DNA from: an uncultured Serinicoccus sp.
Lineage (GTDB): Bacteria; Actinomycetota; Actinomycetes; Actinomycetales; Dermatophilaceae
NCBI RefSeq assembly: GCF_947487915.1
Contig: NZ_CANKYH010000005.1
Coordinates: 1 to 64,000, forward strand
Direction: 5' to 3'
Length of the DNA stretch: 64,000 nt
Shown piece after piece: positions 6,779 to 15,710 of this stretch (position 1 is the stretch's first letter; the number at the start of each line of letters is the position of its first letter). The position numbers and the translations under genes are program-made. The notes under the pieces are model-generated. The model made no database searches. It was not told the DNA's origin and saw nothing but the letters and a program-made list of their open reading frames with translations.

Positions 6779-7453
6779 TCAGAGCTCAAGCTCGCGCGTC
6801 GGGGCGTCATCCCACTCCGGGGCGATCCCCGCGAGCTCGAGGATGCGGTCCAGCAGACCCGCCGTGAAGCCCCAGACCAGCAGCCCCTCGACCTCCCAGG
6901 CCGGCCCGACGAAGCCGCTGGGGTGGTGGACCCGGAAGCGCCGACCAGGGTCGGTGAGGTCCCGCACCTGCGGCTGCAGCACACGGGCCACCTCCCGCAC
7001 GTCCCTGGCCCACAACGAGGTCGGCTCCGGCCGGCGCCACCACGCCAGCACCGGGGTGACGTCGTAGCCCGAGACCGGGATGTGCAGGGTCGGCAGCTCA
7101 CCCAGGACCTCCACCCCGGACGCCTCCAGCCCCACCTCCTCGGCGGCCTCCCTGAGCGCTGTCGCGACGGCGTCCGCGTCGCCGTCCTCGGTCCCGCCGC
7201 CCGGGAAGGCGGGTTGCCCGGCATGCGAGCGCATCGTATGCGCCCGCTCGGTGATGACGACGGTCGTCGCGTCGGGGTCGCCCGGGTCCTCGACGCCGGG
7301 CGCGAAGAGGACCAGCACGGCCGAGCGGCGACGACCGCCGTCCGGCGGGGGCAGGAACCGGCTGAAGCGCTCGCCCGGCAGCCCCGGCAGCGCCCCGACC
7401 AGCGTGGTCAGCCAGTCAGGTGGGGGCCAGCCCTCGGCGGGCACCGCGCTCAC
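6779..7453 (-). CDS. Nudix CoA pyrophosphatase
   Basis: This encodes 224 residues. The Nudix box [25 protein letters not shown] (about 85-109) is complete, with the REAAEE metal-binding core. The preceding [18 protein letters not shown] is the signature of the CoA-hydrolysing (NudL/Nudt7) subfamily, which splits coenzyme A to phosphopantetheine and 3',5'-ADP. GTG 7453 overlaps the nth stop by GTGA. The nth-Nudix order matches Rv3674c-Rv3672c, except that no TlpA-like thioredoxin gene lies between them here. Confidence 0.87.
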   Translation of the reverse strand: MSAVPAEGWPPPDWLTTLVGALPGLPGERFSRFLPPPDGGRRRSAVLVLFAPGVEDPGDPDATTVVITERAHTMRSHAGQPAFPGGGTEDGDADAVATALREAAEEVGLEASGVEVLGELPTLHIPVSGYDVTPVLAWWRRPEPTSLWARDVREVARVLQPQVRDLTDPGRRFRVHHPSGFVGPAWEVEGLLVWGFTAGLLDRILELAGIAPEWDDAPTRELEL

Positions 7454-8193
7454 GCGCGGGGGCCCGTGCGCACCAGGCGGGCAGCGGTCGCCGGGTCGGT
7501 CTCGCCCTCGCCGTAGGAGGGGCAGAGCCGGGCCACCGGGCACGCCCCGCAGGCCGGCCTGCGGGCGTGGCAGATCCGCCGCCCGTGGAAGATCAGGACG
7601 TGCGAGAGCTGGGTCCAGTCCCGCCGGGGGAAGAGCGCGCCGACGGCGTGCTCGACCGCCACCGGGTCGGTCTCTTCGGTCCACCCGAAGCGGCGCGCCA
7701 ACCGGCCGAGGTGGGTGTCGACGGTGATGCCGGGCACGTCGAAGGCGTTGCCCAGGACGACGTTGGCGGTCTTGCGGCCCACGCCCGGCAGCGTGACGAG
7801 ATCGGCGAGCCGTCCGGGCACCTGACCCCCGAACCGCTCGACGAGGGCGGCCCCCAGCTTCAGCAGCGACTCGGTCTTGGCCCGGAAGAACCCGGTGGGC
7901 TGGATGATGGTCTCGACCTCGGCGCGGTCGGCCGCTGCCAGGGCCGGGGCGTCGGGGTAGCGCGCGAACAGCGTCGGGGTCACCCCGTTGACCCGGACGT
8001 CGGTGGTCTGAGCGGAGAGCACCGTGGCCACCAGGAGCTGGTAGGCGTCGGCGAAGTCCAGCTCGCAGCCGGCGTCCGGATAGTGCTCGTGCAGCAGGCG
8101 GGACATCCGGCGCGCGCGACGGGTCAGCGCCAGGGAGGTCTCCCCGGTCGGGGTCTGCGGGTCCGCTCCGGAGGGATGGCTGTCGACGCTCAC
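7450..8193 (-). CDS. nth: Endonuclease III (base-excision repair glycosylase/AP lyase)
   Basis: This encodes 247 residues. The enzyme removes oxidised pyrimidines from DNA. The helix-hairpin-helix [14 protein letters not shown] carries the catalytic Lys (about 141) and ITVDTHLGR the catalytic Asp (about 159). The [4Fe-4S] ligands C208, C215, C218 and C224 fit C-x6-C-x2-C-x5-C. Of two GTG codons, 8193 is preferred because TAGGGT lies six bases upstream; the other (8199) abuts the -10. It is divergent from crp and coupled to the Nudix gene. Confidence 0.95.
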   Translation of the reverse strand: MSVDSHPSGADPQTPTGETSLALTRRARRMSRLLHEHYPDAGCELDFADAYQLLVATVLSAQTTDVRVNGVTPTLFARYPDAPALAAADRAEVETIIQPTGFFRAKTESLLKLGAALVERFGGQVPGRLADLVTLPGVGRKTANVVLGNAFDVPGITVDTHLGRLARRFGWTEETDPVAVEHAVGALFPRRDWTQLSHVLIFHGRRICHARRPACGACPVARLCPSYGEGETDPATAARLVRTGPRA

Positions 8194-8199
8194 CCCCAC

Positions 8200-8205
8200 A
8201 CCCTA
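8200..8205 (-). promoter_or_regulatory. Leaderless -10 of nth
   Basis: TAGGGT on the minus strand lies six bases before GTG 8193. Confidence 0.5.
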
Positions 8206-8264
8206 GAGGTGCGGGCCGACACACCCCGGCCCCATTCCGCCGCTGGTCATGGCACCATGAGGCG

Positions 8265-8942
8265 GTGGACCGGCACGTCGTCATGAAAGCACCGTTGTTC
8301 GCCGCGCTCGACGGCGCGACGGCCGACCAGCTCATGGACTCGATGAGCCCGCACCGGTTGGCACGGGGGGAAGTGGTCTTCCACGAGGGGGACCCGGGGG
8401 ACTCGCTGCACGTCATCACCAAGGGCAAGGTGAAGCTCGCCCGTGCGTCGGCCGACGGGCGCGAGAGCCTGCTCGCGGTGCTCGGGCCCGGCGAGATGTT
8501 CGGCGAGCTGAGCCTCTTCGACCCCGGCCCGCGGCTGACGACCGTCTACGTCGTGTCGGACACCGAGTTCATCTCGCTCGGCAACGACGCCTTGCGCGCC
8601 TTCCTGGGCCACCACCCCGAGGTCGCCATGCAGATGCTCGCCGGGCTCGCGCACCGGTTGCGCAAGACCAACGAGGGCCTGTCCGACCTCGTCTTCACCG
8701 ACGTCCCCGGGCGCGTCGCCAAGGCGCTGCTCGACCTGTCCGACCGCTTCGGCCGGCGATCCGAGGCCGGGATCGTCGTCTCGCACGACCTCACCCAGGA
8801 AGAGCTGGCCCAGCTCGTGGGCGCCAGCCGGGAGACGGTCAACAAGGCTCTCGCCGACTTCGCGCAGCGGGGCTGGGTCGCCCTGGGGGCCAAGGCCGTC
8901 ACGCTGATGGACGTCGACCGGCTCCGGCGCCGCGCCCGCTGA
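8265..8942 (+). CDS. crp: Crp/Fnr-family global regulator (Crp/GlxR type)
   Basis: This encodes 225 residues. The N-terminal cyclic-nucleotide-binding beta-roll (about 10-110) has the phosphate-binding cassette GEMFGELSLFDPGPR (76-90) with the expected Glu and Arg. A dimer helix (about 115-145) and a C-terminal winged helix follow, with recognition region LTQEELAQLVGASRETVNKA (176-195). This is the orthologue position of Rv3676 Crp and corynebacterial GlxR, which control carbon metabolism and many other genes with cAMP. GTG 8265 is preferred over ATG 8283 because family members keep the extra residues. A weak -10, CACCAT, lies at 8253-8258. Confidence 0.92.
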   Translation: MDRHVVMKAPLFAALDGATADQLMDSMSPHRLARGEVVFHEGDPGDSLHVITKGKVKLARASADGRESLLAVLGPGEMFGELSLFDPGPRLTTVYVVSDTEFISLGNDALRAFLGHHPEVAMQMLAGLAHRLRKTNEGLSDLVFTDVPGRVAKALLDLSDRFGRRSEAGIVVSHDLTQEELAQLVGASRETVNKALADFAQRGWVALGAKAVTLMDVDRLRRRAR

Positions 8943-8992
8943 GCCTCGAGGCCCCTCGCCTGCCGCGCACTGCCGGTCCCCCGGCACCGGGC

Positions 8993-9820
8993 TCAACCGT
9001 CGAGCTCGCCGAGGTAGTCCAGCTGCGCCAGCACCGACAGGCGCGCCGCGGGCCAGACGGCGCGGGGGGTGTCGGCGTATACCTGCTCCACGACCCGGTC
9101 CGCCAGGTCCCTCCGACCCGGCTCGTCGGAGGGGCGCAGCCGCGCGACGGCGTCCCTGACCTGAGCCAGGCGCTCGTGCCGGTGCCGCCAGTAGTGCTCC
9201 ACGACGCCGGCGGCGTCCGGCACGACCGGCCCGTGCCCCGGCGCGATGCTGCTCACCGCCCCGCTGCCGGTCAGCGTGCGCAGGTGTTCCAGCGACTCCA
9301 GGTATGACGTGAGGTCCCCGTCGGGGTAGGCGACCACCGTGGTGCCCCGGCCCAGCACGGTGTCACCGGTCAGCAGCACCTGCTCGGCCGGGAGCAGGAA
9401 GGACAGCGAGTCCGCGGTGTGGCCGGGGGTGGGCACGACCAGCACCTCGAGTCCGCCGACCTCCAGGCGCTCCCCCTCCCGGAGGTCGTCGTGCCCGCGC
9501 CCGCACCGCCGCACGGGCGCCCCCGTGAGGCGCGCCCACCGGTCGGCGGACTCGGCGTGGTCGGCGTGCCCGTGGGTCAGCAGGGTCAGCGCCACCCGGG
9601 CGTCCCGCCCGGAGACGTGGTCGAGCACCGCCGCGAGGTGGGCTTCGTCCAGCGGGCCCGGGTCGACCACGACCGCCTCGCTGCCGCCGGGCTCCAGGAG
9701 CACCCAGGTGTTCGTCCCCTCCAGCGTCATGGGTGAGGGGTTCGGGCAGAGCACCGCGTGGGCACGCTCCCCCCAGGCGCCCCCCTGCCAGGCCGGGTCG
9801 GCGGCCCCGGCGGACCTCAC
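8993..9820 (-). CDS. Metallo-beta-lactamase-fold hydrolase (Rv3677c-like)
   Basis: This encodes 275 residues. The metal-binding signature THGHADH (82-88), VVDPGP and a later TPGHTADS plus LLTGDTVLG are all present, so a two-metal site is intact. A C-terminal helical domain of about 80 residues follows, as in the LACTB2-like/glyoxalase II-related subgroup. The substrate is not predictable from sequence. GTG 9820 overlaps the stop of the Nudix gene by GTGA. The gene lies in the conserved block next to crp and RidA. Confidence 0.85.
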   Translation of the reverse strand: MRSAGAADPAWQGGAWGERAHAVLCPNPSPMTLEGTNTWVLLEPGGSEAVVVDPGPLDEAHLAAVLDHVSGRDARVALTLLTHGHADHAESADRWARLTGAPVRRCGRGHDDLREGERLEVGGLEVLVVPTPGHTADSLSFLLPAEQVLLTGDTVLGRGTTVVAYPDGDLTSYLESLEHLRTLTGSGAVSSIAPGHGPVVPDAAGVVEHYWRHRHERLAQVRDAVARLRPSDEPGRRDLADRVVEQVYADTPRAVWPAARLSVLAQLDYLGELDG

Positions 9821-10692
9821 CGCGCGTCCTCGTGCCGCGGCACCCGCATCCACAGCCGTCCGTCGTGCTCGACCGGGACCGGCAGGACGGCCGGCACCCT
9901 GGGCCGCTGCCCCAGCCAGGCGTCGAGGTCACGGATGCCCGCGAGCTCCTCGACCATCACCTGGGTGGGGGGAAGCAGCAGGTCGCGACCCTCCCGCTGG
10001 CCCTGCAGGATGTCTGCCGGGGTGCGCCACCCGGCCTCCGCGGCCTCGCTGCTCTCGTCGTCGGCCACCTGGCCCGGCGGCATCCGGGCGGCCAGGAAGC
10101 GCGTGTCGTAGCGCCGCGGCTCGCACTCGGGCGTGACCCAGTGGCCGCGCAGGCTCAGCAGGTCCGTCCGGAGCACCAGCCCGTGCCGTTCCAGCACCTG
10201 GGCGAAGCCGTGGGTGCGGTCCAGCAGCCCGGCCCGCTCCCGACGCCATACCTCGTCGCGCAGGTCGTCGACCACCGCGTCGGGCGACCGGCCGGCCAGG
10301 AGCACGCCGCACTCCTCGAAGACCTCCCGGGCGGCGGCGGTGACCAGCTGCCGCGCCGCTGCCTCGCCCGTGCCCAGCCGCCGGGCCCAGGAGCGGGCGT
10401 CCGGCCCGGCCCAGGGCACCCCGACCTCGGCGTCCCGCGGGTCGACGCCGCCGCCGGGAAAGGCGACCATGCCGGCGGCGAAGGCCATACCGGCCACGCG
10501 CCGGAGCACGAAGACCTCGAGGCGAGGGTCGTCGCGGAGCAGCATCACCGTGGCCGACGCCCGGGGAGTCGCCGCCGGCCGGTCGGCGGGCGGCCGCCGC
10601 AGCCAGGAGCGAGAGTGCTCCGCGACGACCTCGGGGACGGCGAAGTCGCGGTATGCGGCCGCGCCGGGGTCGGCGGTGTCCTCCCCCGCCAC
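9817..10692 (-). CDS. Nudix hydrolase of unknown substrate
   Basis: This encodes 291 residues. AGMVAFPGGGVDPRD opens the Nudix region and AAAREVFEECGVLL (about 119-132) supplies the metal-binding REVFEE core. About 35 residues inserted between them make it longer than the minimal Nudix box. A C-terminal extension of about 150 residues resembles actinobacterial Nudix proteins of this neighbourhood. GTG 10692, one base after the RidA stop, is the likeliest start; an upstream in-frame ATG would overlap RidA by 65 bases and add a low-complexity Ser/Arg leader. Confidence 0.8.
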   Translation of the reverse strand: MAGEDTADPGAAAYRDFAVPEVVAEHSRSWLRRPPADRPAATPRASATVMLLRDDPRLEVFVLRRVAGMAFAAGMVAFPGGGVDPRDAEVGVPWAGPDARSWARRLGTGEAAARQLVTAAAREVFEECGVLLAGRSPDAVVDDLRDEVWRRERAGLLDRTHGFAQVLERHGLVLRTDLLSLRGHWVTPECEPRRYDTRFLAARMPPGQVADDESSEAAEAGWRTPADILQGQREGRDLLLPPTQVMVEELAGIRDLDAWLGQRPRVPAVLPVPVEHDGRLWMRVPRHEDAR

Positions 10693-10693
10693 G

Positions 10694-11182
10694 TCAGTCC
10701 CGGACGGCGACGGTGATCTCGACCTCGACGGGGACGTCGAGCGGCAGCACGGCGACACCGACGGCGGAGCGGGCGTGCACCCCGGCCTCGCCGAACGCGT
10801 GGCCGAGCAGCTCGGACGCCCCGTTCACCACCCCCGGCTGCCCGGTGAAGGAGGGGTCGCTGGCCACGAAGCCGACGACCTTGACCACCCGGACGACCCG
10901 GTCGAGGTCACCGATGACCGATCGGACGGCGGCGATGGCGTTGAGGGCGCACACCCCGGCGAGGCGGGTGGCGTCCTCGGGGCTCACCAGACCCGGCCCC
11001 TCGCCGACCTTGCCGGTGCGCTCCAGGCGTCCGTCGACGAACGGCACCTGACCCGAGCTGAAGACGAGGTCGCCGTGCCGGACCGCCGGGACGTAGGCGG
11101 CGACGGGCGCGGCCACCTCGGGGACCCGGTGGCCGAGCTCGGCCAGCCGGCCCTCCACGACACCCGTGACGGAGTCAGCCAT
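10694..11182 (-). CDS. RidA family protein (YjgF/YER057c/UK114)
   Basis: This encodes 162 residues. The sequence VRHGDLVFSSGQVPFVDGRL and the C-terminal VPVEVEITVAV fit the RidA trimer fold. RidA members deaminate reactive enamine/imine intermediates, but the divergent group here (Rv3678c-like) has no proven substrate and I cannot confirm the catalytic Arg. It lies between DUF4177 and Nudix genes on the minus strand, ten bases after the former. Confidence 0.85.
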   Translation of the reverse strand: MADSVTGVVEGRLAELGHRVPEVAAPVAAYVPAVRHGDLVFSSGQVPFVDGRLERTGKVGEGPGLVSPEDATRLAGVCALNAIAAVRSVIGDLDRVVRVVKVVGFVASDPSFTGQPGVVNGASELLGHAFGEAGVHARSAVGVAVLPLDVPVEVEITVAVRD

Positions 11183-11192
11183 GACCGGCCCG

Positions 11193-11360
11193 TCAGGCGT
11201 TCTTGGGGCGCTTGAGGTAGGCCACGAGGTTGGTGCCGTCGCCCGGTCCGGGCACCACCTGCACCAGCTCCCAGCCGTCCTCGCCCCACTGGTCGAGGAT
11301 CTGCTTGGTCGCGTGGATCATGAGCGGAACGGTCGCGTACTCCCACTGCTGCACAGTCAT
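11193..11360 (-). CDS. DUF4177 small protein
   Basis: This encodes 55 residues. MTVQQWEYATVPLMIHATKQ and EDGWELVQVV are the features of DUF4177 (a short beta-alpha-beta protein of unknown role). ATG 11360 is supported by TAGGGT seven bases upstream, excluding a 7-residue extension. It is first in a minus-strand block with RidA, Nudix and MBL genes. Confidence 0.8.
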   Translation of the reverse strand: MTVQQWEYATVPLMIHATKQILDQWGEDGWELVQVVPGPGDGTNLVAYLKRPKNA

Positions 11361-11367
11361 GGTGCCG

Positions 11368-11373
11368 ACCCTA
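11368..11373 (-). promoter_or_regulatory. Leaderless -10 for the DUF4177-RidA-Nudix-MBL block
   Basis: TAGGGT on the minus strand with a 7-base spacer to ATG 11360. The four genes downstream are spaced by 10 bases or less, or overlap, so one transcript is likely. Confidence 0.5.
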
Positions 11374-11449
11374 CCGGCCACGCCGACCGCCCCGCCCGAC
11401 CGCCCGTGGGTGGCTCGGCGTGGGTCAAGGACCTCTCAGAAACCTCACG

Positions 11450-11455
11450 TACCGT
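11450..11455 (+). promoter_or_regulatory. Leaderless -10 of the PBP gene
   Basis: TACCGT with a 7-base spacer to ATG 11463. Confidence 0.5.
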
Positions 11456-11462
11456 GTCTGGT

Positions 11463-14153
11463 ATGCGCTCTGCTCTCACTGTCGCACGGGTGACCTCCCT
11501 GCTCGGGGTCTTTCTGGCCGTCTCGATCCTCATGGGGATCATCGGTGCCGGTCTGCTGGCCCCGGTGGTGGGGGCCACCGGGCTCGCCGCCCGGGAGAGC
11601 GTCAGCATGTTCGAGGAGCTGCCCGGCGACCTGGAGCAGAACCCGCTGGCCCAGCAGTCCCGCATCCTCGCCGCGGACGGCACGATCCTGGCGACCCCGG
11701 CGACGCAGAACCGCATCATCGTCGAGAGCGACGAGATCAGCCAGAACATGAAGGACGCGCAGGTCGCCATCGAGGACGAGCGCTTCTTCCAGCACGGCGG
11801 TGCCGACGTCGAGGCGCTGGCGAGGGCCGTGGTGCAGAACTCCACCACCGAGACCACCCAGGGCGGATCGACCCTGACGCAGCAGTACATCAAGCTCGCC
11901 CTGCAGGACCAGGCGCTCAAGGAGGGCGACGCCGAGGCCTACGCCCAGACCCAGGCCCGGTCGGGCATGGAGGGCTACGTCCGCAAGCTGCGCGAGCTGA
12001 AGTACGCGATCACCCTCGAGGAGCGGCTCACCAAGGACGAGATCCTCGTCGGCTACCTCAATCTGGCGTTCTACGGCGACCGGGTCTACGGCGTCGAGGC
12101 CGCGGCACGGCACTACTTCAGCGTCAACGCCGCGGACCTCACGGTCGCGCAGTCCGCGCTGCTGGCCGGGGTCGTCCGCTCGCCGAGCAACACCAACCCG
12201 GTCGCCAACCCCGAGCTGGCGCAGGCGCGGCGCGACGTCGTGCTCGGCAACATGTACGACCAGGACATGATCACCGAGGAGGAGCTGGAGGAGGCCCGTT
12301 CGCAGCAGGTCGAGGACATGCTCGAGATCCGGGACAGCCAGCGCTCCTGCCTGCGCTCGGCCAACCCCTACTTCTGCGACTACGTCGAGGCCTGGCTGCT
12401 GGAGCAGCCCGCCCTGGGCAAGACCCGGGACGAGCGGTTGGAGAACCTCACCACCAACGGGCTCACCGTGCAGACCACCCTGGACCTCGAGCTCTCGGGC
12501 GAGATGAAGGACATCCTGCGCGACGCCACCCCGGAGGGCAACGAGTACTTCCTCGGCTCCGCCGCGACCGTCGTCGAGCCCGGCACCGGCAAGATCCTCG
12601 CCTTCAACCAGTCCTCGCAGTACGACCTCGAGGGCACCAACGACAAGGTCCGCGAGACCTCGGTCAACTGGAACGTCGACAACGCCTACGGCGGCCCGGG
12701 AGGTATGGCGATCGGCTCGATCGCGAAGGCGTACACCCTGGTCGACGCCCTGGAGAAGGGCGTGCCGGTCGAGGCCGACATCCGGGTGCGCGAGCCCGAG
12801 GACAGCACTTTCGGCAACGTCTGGCTCGAGGACCCCGAGGACCCGCCGACGTCGTACCCCCCGTCCGACGAGGTCTTCCCGGCCGGCATCTTCTTCCGGG
12901 ACGACTTCGAGGAGGGCTGCACGATCGGGGAGGACCACTGGGCGGTCCGCAACGCCAACGACGAGAACCACGTCGACGAGATCACCCTGCGCAAGGCCTC
13001 GGCCCTGTCGGTCAACACCGCCTTCGCCACCCTGGCCTCCCAGGTCGGGACGTGCGACATCGCCGAGACGATGACCGAGATGGGCCTGCACGCGGCCAAC
13101 GGCCAGGACTACGGGCTGGACCCGGGCAATGCCGAGACCACGCTCGCGCCGTCCCTGGTGCTCGGCGCCGACACCGCCAGCCCGCTGACCGTGGCGGCGT
13201 CCTACGCGACCTTCGCCTCGGGCGGCATCTACTGCCCGCCGGTGCCGGTCACGAAGGTGCTGGACGCCGACGGCGAGGAGCTGCCGCTGGAGCTGCCGGA
13301 GTGCGAGCGGGTCATCGAGGAGGACGTGGCGCTCGGCGCTGTGGAGCTGCTCGAGGGCGTCCTCAGCATCGAGGGTTCGGGCTGGCAGGCCATCCTGGAC
13401 GACGAGCGCCCGGCTGGCGGCAAGACCGGCACCAACAACGACTCGACCGCCACCTGGTTCGCCGGCTTCACCCCGCAGCTGTCGACGGCCGTCTTCGTCG
13501 GCAACGTGCCGGCGGGGGCCCGCTACGACGGGGACCTCGTCGACATCACCATCGGCGGGGAGTACATCGAGGGGCCGCTCTTCGGCTCCTCGTTGGCCGC
13601 GCCCACCTGGAAGCGGATCATGGAGACCGCCTCGGAGGGCATGGACGTGCAGGGGTGGGACGAGCCGTCCAACGAGATCCTCAACGGCAAGCGCGTGACG
13701 ATCCCCCGCGTGGTCGGCCTGGAGGTCGGGGAGGCGCAGGAGCGTCTCGAGGACGCCGGCCTCACCGGTGCCGTCGTGCGGGTCGGCTCCAACCGCCCGG
13801 AGGGCACGGTCGTCTACACCACGCCCGGGGTGGGGTCCTCGGTGCAGACGTCCGAACCGGTCACCCTGCACGTGTCCAACGGCTTCGAGCAGGCCGCGGC
13901 CCCGCCGCCCGCGCCCGTCCAGGCGGCCCCGCGGCGGAGCCAGCCGCAGCCACCTGCTCCGGCGTCGTCGCAGCCGTCCCCGGAGCCCGAGCCCACGCAG
14001 GAGCCCGAGCCGGAACCGACGCAGGAGCCCGAGCCCGAGCCGGAACCGACGCAGGACCCGGAGCCGGCGCCCGCCCCGACTCCCGACCCGCCCCAGGAGC
14101 CCCCGGGCACCGACCCGCCCGGCGACGACGAGGACGAGGACGGCGACGCCTGA
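11463..14153 (+). CDS. Class A penicillin-binding protein with C-terminal PASTA domain (PonA2-like)
   Basis: This encodes 896 residues, a bifunctional peptidoglycan synthase. An N-terminal membrane anchor (about 10-37) precedes the GT51 glycosyltransferase with EDERFFQHGG (104-113) and QGGSTLTQQYIK (133-144). The transpeptidase has SIAK (419-422), SVN (516-518) and KTGT (654-657). One PASTA domain spans about 743-808, followed by an extracellular Pro/Glu/Thr-rich tail of PEPTQEPEP-type repeats (about 815-896). ATG 11463 is supported by the -10 at 11450. In mycobacteria whiB4 and two ATPase genes separate ponA2 from this block; they are absent here. Confidence 0.93.
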   Translation: MRSALTVARVTSLLGVFLAVSILMGIIGAGLLAPVVGATGLAARESVSMFEELPGDLEQNPLAQQSRILAADGTILATPATQNRIIVESDEISQNMKDAQVAIEDERFFQHGGADVEALARAVVQNSTTETTQGGSTLTQQYIKLALQDQALKEGDAEAYAQTQARSGMEGYVRKLRELKYAITLEERLTKDEILVGYLNLAFYGDRVYGVEAAARHYFSVNAADLTVAQSALLAGVVRSPSNTNPVANPELAQARRDVVLGNMYDQDMITEEELEEARSQQVEDMLEIRDSQRSCLRSANPYFCDYVEAWLLEQPALGKTRDERLENLTTNGLTVQTTLDLELSGEMKDILRDATPEGNEYFLGSAATVVEPGTGKILAFNQSSQYDLEGTNDKVRETSVNWNVDNAYGGPGGMAIGSIAKAYTLVDALEKGVPVEADIRVREPEDSTFGNVWLEDPEDPPTSYPPSDEVFPAGIFFRDDFEEGCTIGEDHWAVRNANDENHVDEITLRKASALSVNTAFATLASQVGTCDIAETMTEMGLHAANGQDYGLDPGNAETTLAPSLVLGADTASPLTVAASYATFASGGIYCPPVPVTKVLDADGEELPLELPECERVIEEDVALGAVELLEGVLSIEGSGWQAILDDERPAGGKTGTNNDSTATWFAGFTPQLSTAVFVGNVPAGARYDGDLVDITIGGEYIEGPLFGSSLAAPTWKRIMETASEGMDVQGWDEPSNEILNGKRVTIPRVVGLEVGEAQERLEDAGLTGAVVRVGSNRPEGTVVYTTPGVGSSVQTSEPVTLHVSNGFEQAAAPPPAPVQAAPRRSQPQPPAPASSQPSPEPEPTQEPEPEPTQEPEPEPEPTQDPEPAPAPTPDPPQEPPGTDPPGDDEDEDGDA

Positions 14154-14221
14154 CGGACCGGACGCGCGCACCGGACGCGGTCGGGTCGCGCGGGACGCGT
14201 CTCGGGGCGGCGGCCGGGTGA

Positions 14222-14227
14222 GAGACT
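14222..14227 (+). promoter_or_regulatory. Possible leaderless -10 of the YqeY gene
   Basis: GAGACT with a 7-base spacer to ATG 14235. The first base departs from TANNNT, so support is weaker than for other sites. Confidence 0.3.
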
Positions 14228-14234
14228 GGCAGGC

Positions 14235-14699
14235 ATGACCGAGCAGACCGGCCTCAAGGCCACCCTCCAGCAGGACCTCACCGCCGCCATGCGCGCGCGA
14301 GACACGGTGCGCGCGGGCACGCTGCGGATGACGCTGTCGGCCGTGACCACCGAGGAGGTCGCCGGCAAGCAGGCTCGTGAGCTGTCCGACGACGAGGTGC
14401 TGCGGGTCATCACCAAGGAGGCCAAGAAGCGGCGCGAGGCGGCCGAGGCCTACACCGGCGCCGACCGCCCCGAGCTGGCCGCCCAGGAGGAGGCCGAGCT
14501 CGAGGTGCTGGAGGCATACCTCCCGGCCCAGCTGGGGGACGAGGAGCTGGCCGAGCTCGCGCGCGCGGCCGTCGCGGAGACCGGCGCGACGGACCCGCGC
14601 GGCATGGGCCAGGTCATGAAGGTCCTGCAGCCCCGGGTGGCCGGACGCGCCGAGGGTGGCCGGGTGGCCGCCGCGGTGAAGCAGGCGCTGGGCGCCTGA
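14235..14699 (+). CDS. GatB/YqeY domain protein
   Basis: This encodes 154 residues, the usual length for stand-alone YqeY proteins. TLRMTLSAVTTEEV, EAKKRREAAEAY and EAYLPAQL are typical of the family, whose helical tail domain is shared with GatB, the tRNA-dependent amidotransferase subunit that binds tRNA. A role in tRNA or ribosome-related metabolism is often proposed but not established. Next to the phosphoesterase gene, as in many actinobacteria. Confidence 0.9.
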   Translation: MTEQTGLKATLQQDLTAAMRARDTVRAGTLRMTLSAVTTEEVAGKQARELSDDEVLRVITKEAKKRREAAEAYTGADRPELAAQEEAELEVLEAYLPAQLGDEELAELARAAVAETGATDPRGMGQVMKVLQPRVAGRAEGGRVAAAVKQALGA

Positions 14700-14717
14700 G
14701 CGAGGGCGCCCGAGTCC

Positions 14718-15710
14718 ATGTCGCCCTCGACGGTATGCCGCCCGCTCACCGCAGCCCTCGCCGCCGCCCCGGTGGTCGGGGCCGGTCTGGCGGCCTACGC
14801 CACGTGGGTGGAGCCGCGGTGGTTCGCGCTCCGGGAGGCGACCGTGCCCTGCCTCCCTCCGGGCAGACCGGAGGTGCGGGTGCTCCACCTGTCCGACCTG
14901 CACCTCGTGCCGCGTCAGCACCGCAAGCGCGACTGGGTGCGGGGCCTGGCCGCGCTCGAGCCCGACCTGGTGGTCCACACCGGTGACCACCTGGCCGCGA
15001 TGGACGCGGTGCCGGCGGCGCTCGACACCTACGGCGAGCTGCTCGACCGCCCGGGCGTCTTCGTCCTGGGGTCGAACGACTACTACCCGCCCACGGCGAA
15101 GAACCCGCTGCGCTACGTCAACGACAGCCACCGCAAGGGCGCCGACCTGACACCGCGACGGCTGCCGACACAGGACCTCGTGGACGGGCTCGCGGCACGG
15201 GGCTGGACCGACCTCACCCACCGCCGGACGCGCCTCGACGTGGGCGGGATCCGACTCGAGCTGGTCGGCACCGACGACGGCCACCTCGGGCTGGACGACT
15301 ACGCCCGCGTGTCCGCCCCGGCCGACCCGTCCGCGGACCTGACGGTCGGCGTCACGCACGCGCCCTACCGGCGCGTGCTCGACCCGATGGCCGCCGACGG
15401 CGCGCGCCTGCTCATCGCCGGGCACACCCATGGCGGCCAGCTGCGGGTGCCCGGGTACGGCGCCCTCGTCACCAACTGCGACCTCGACACCTCCCGGGCC
15501 CGTGGGCTGTCGCGCTGGTGGCCCCGCGCGGGGGCGACCCCCTCACGGCTCCGGTCCCGCGCGACGCCCTCCGCCCACCCGCCGTCGGACGCGGCCTGGC
15601 TGCACGTCTCGGCCGGCCTCGGCGGCAACCCCTACACGCCCTTCCGCTTCTGCTGCCGGCCCGAGGCGACGCTGCTGACCCTCTCGGCCGGCGTCTCGCC
15701 TCAGCCCTAG
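14718..15710 (+). CDS. Calcineurin-like metallophosphoesterase
   Basis: This encodes 330 residues. An N-terminal hydrophobic segment (about 9-28) may anchor it to the membrane. The metal-binding motifs appear in order: LSDLHL, HTGDH, GSNDY (GNH variant with Ser-Asn-Asp), VTHAP and AGHTHGGQ. This order fits the YkuE/Ypbg-like group of membrane-associated phosphoesterases. The substrate is unknown. Its TAG stop and the TAG stop of the convergent AAA gene share the same CTAG (15707-15710), so the tails overlap by four bases. Confidence 0.88.
   Translation: MSPSTVCRPLTAALAAAPVVGAGLAAYATWVEPRWFALREATVPCLPPGRPEVRVLHLSDLHLVPRQHRKRDWVRGLAALEPDLVVHTGDHLAAMDAVPAALDTYGELLDRPGVFVLGSNDYYPPTAKNPLRYVNDSHRKGADLTPRRLPTQDLVDGLAARGWTDLTHRRTRLDVGGIRLELVGTDDGHLGLDDYARVSAPADPSADLTVGVTHAPYRRVLDPMAADGARLLIAGHTHGGQLRVPGYGALVTNCDLDTSRARGLSRWWPRAGATPSRLRSRATPSAHPPSDAAWLHVSAGLGGNPYTPFRFCCRPEATLLTLSAGVSPQP

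Noticed and set aside
11445..15431. A 1328-codon open frame on the minus strand across the PBP, YqeY and phosphoesterase genes
   Set aside because: It is the complementary-strand shadow that GC-rich codon bias produces. The plus-strand frames carry complete motifs of known families; the minus-strand product is His/Arg/Gly/Val low complexity.
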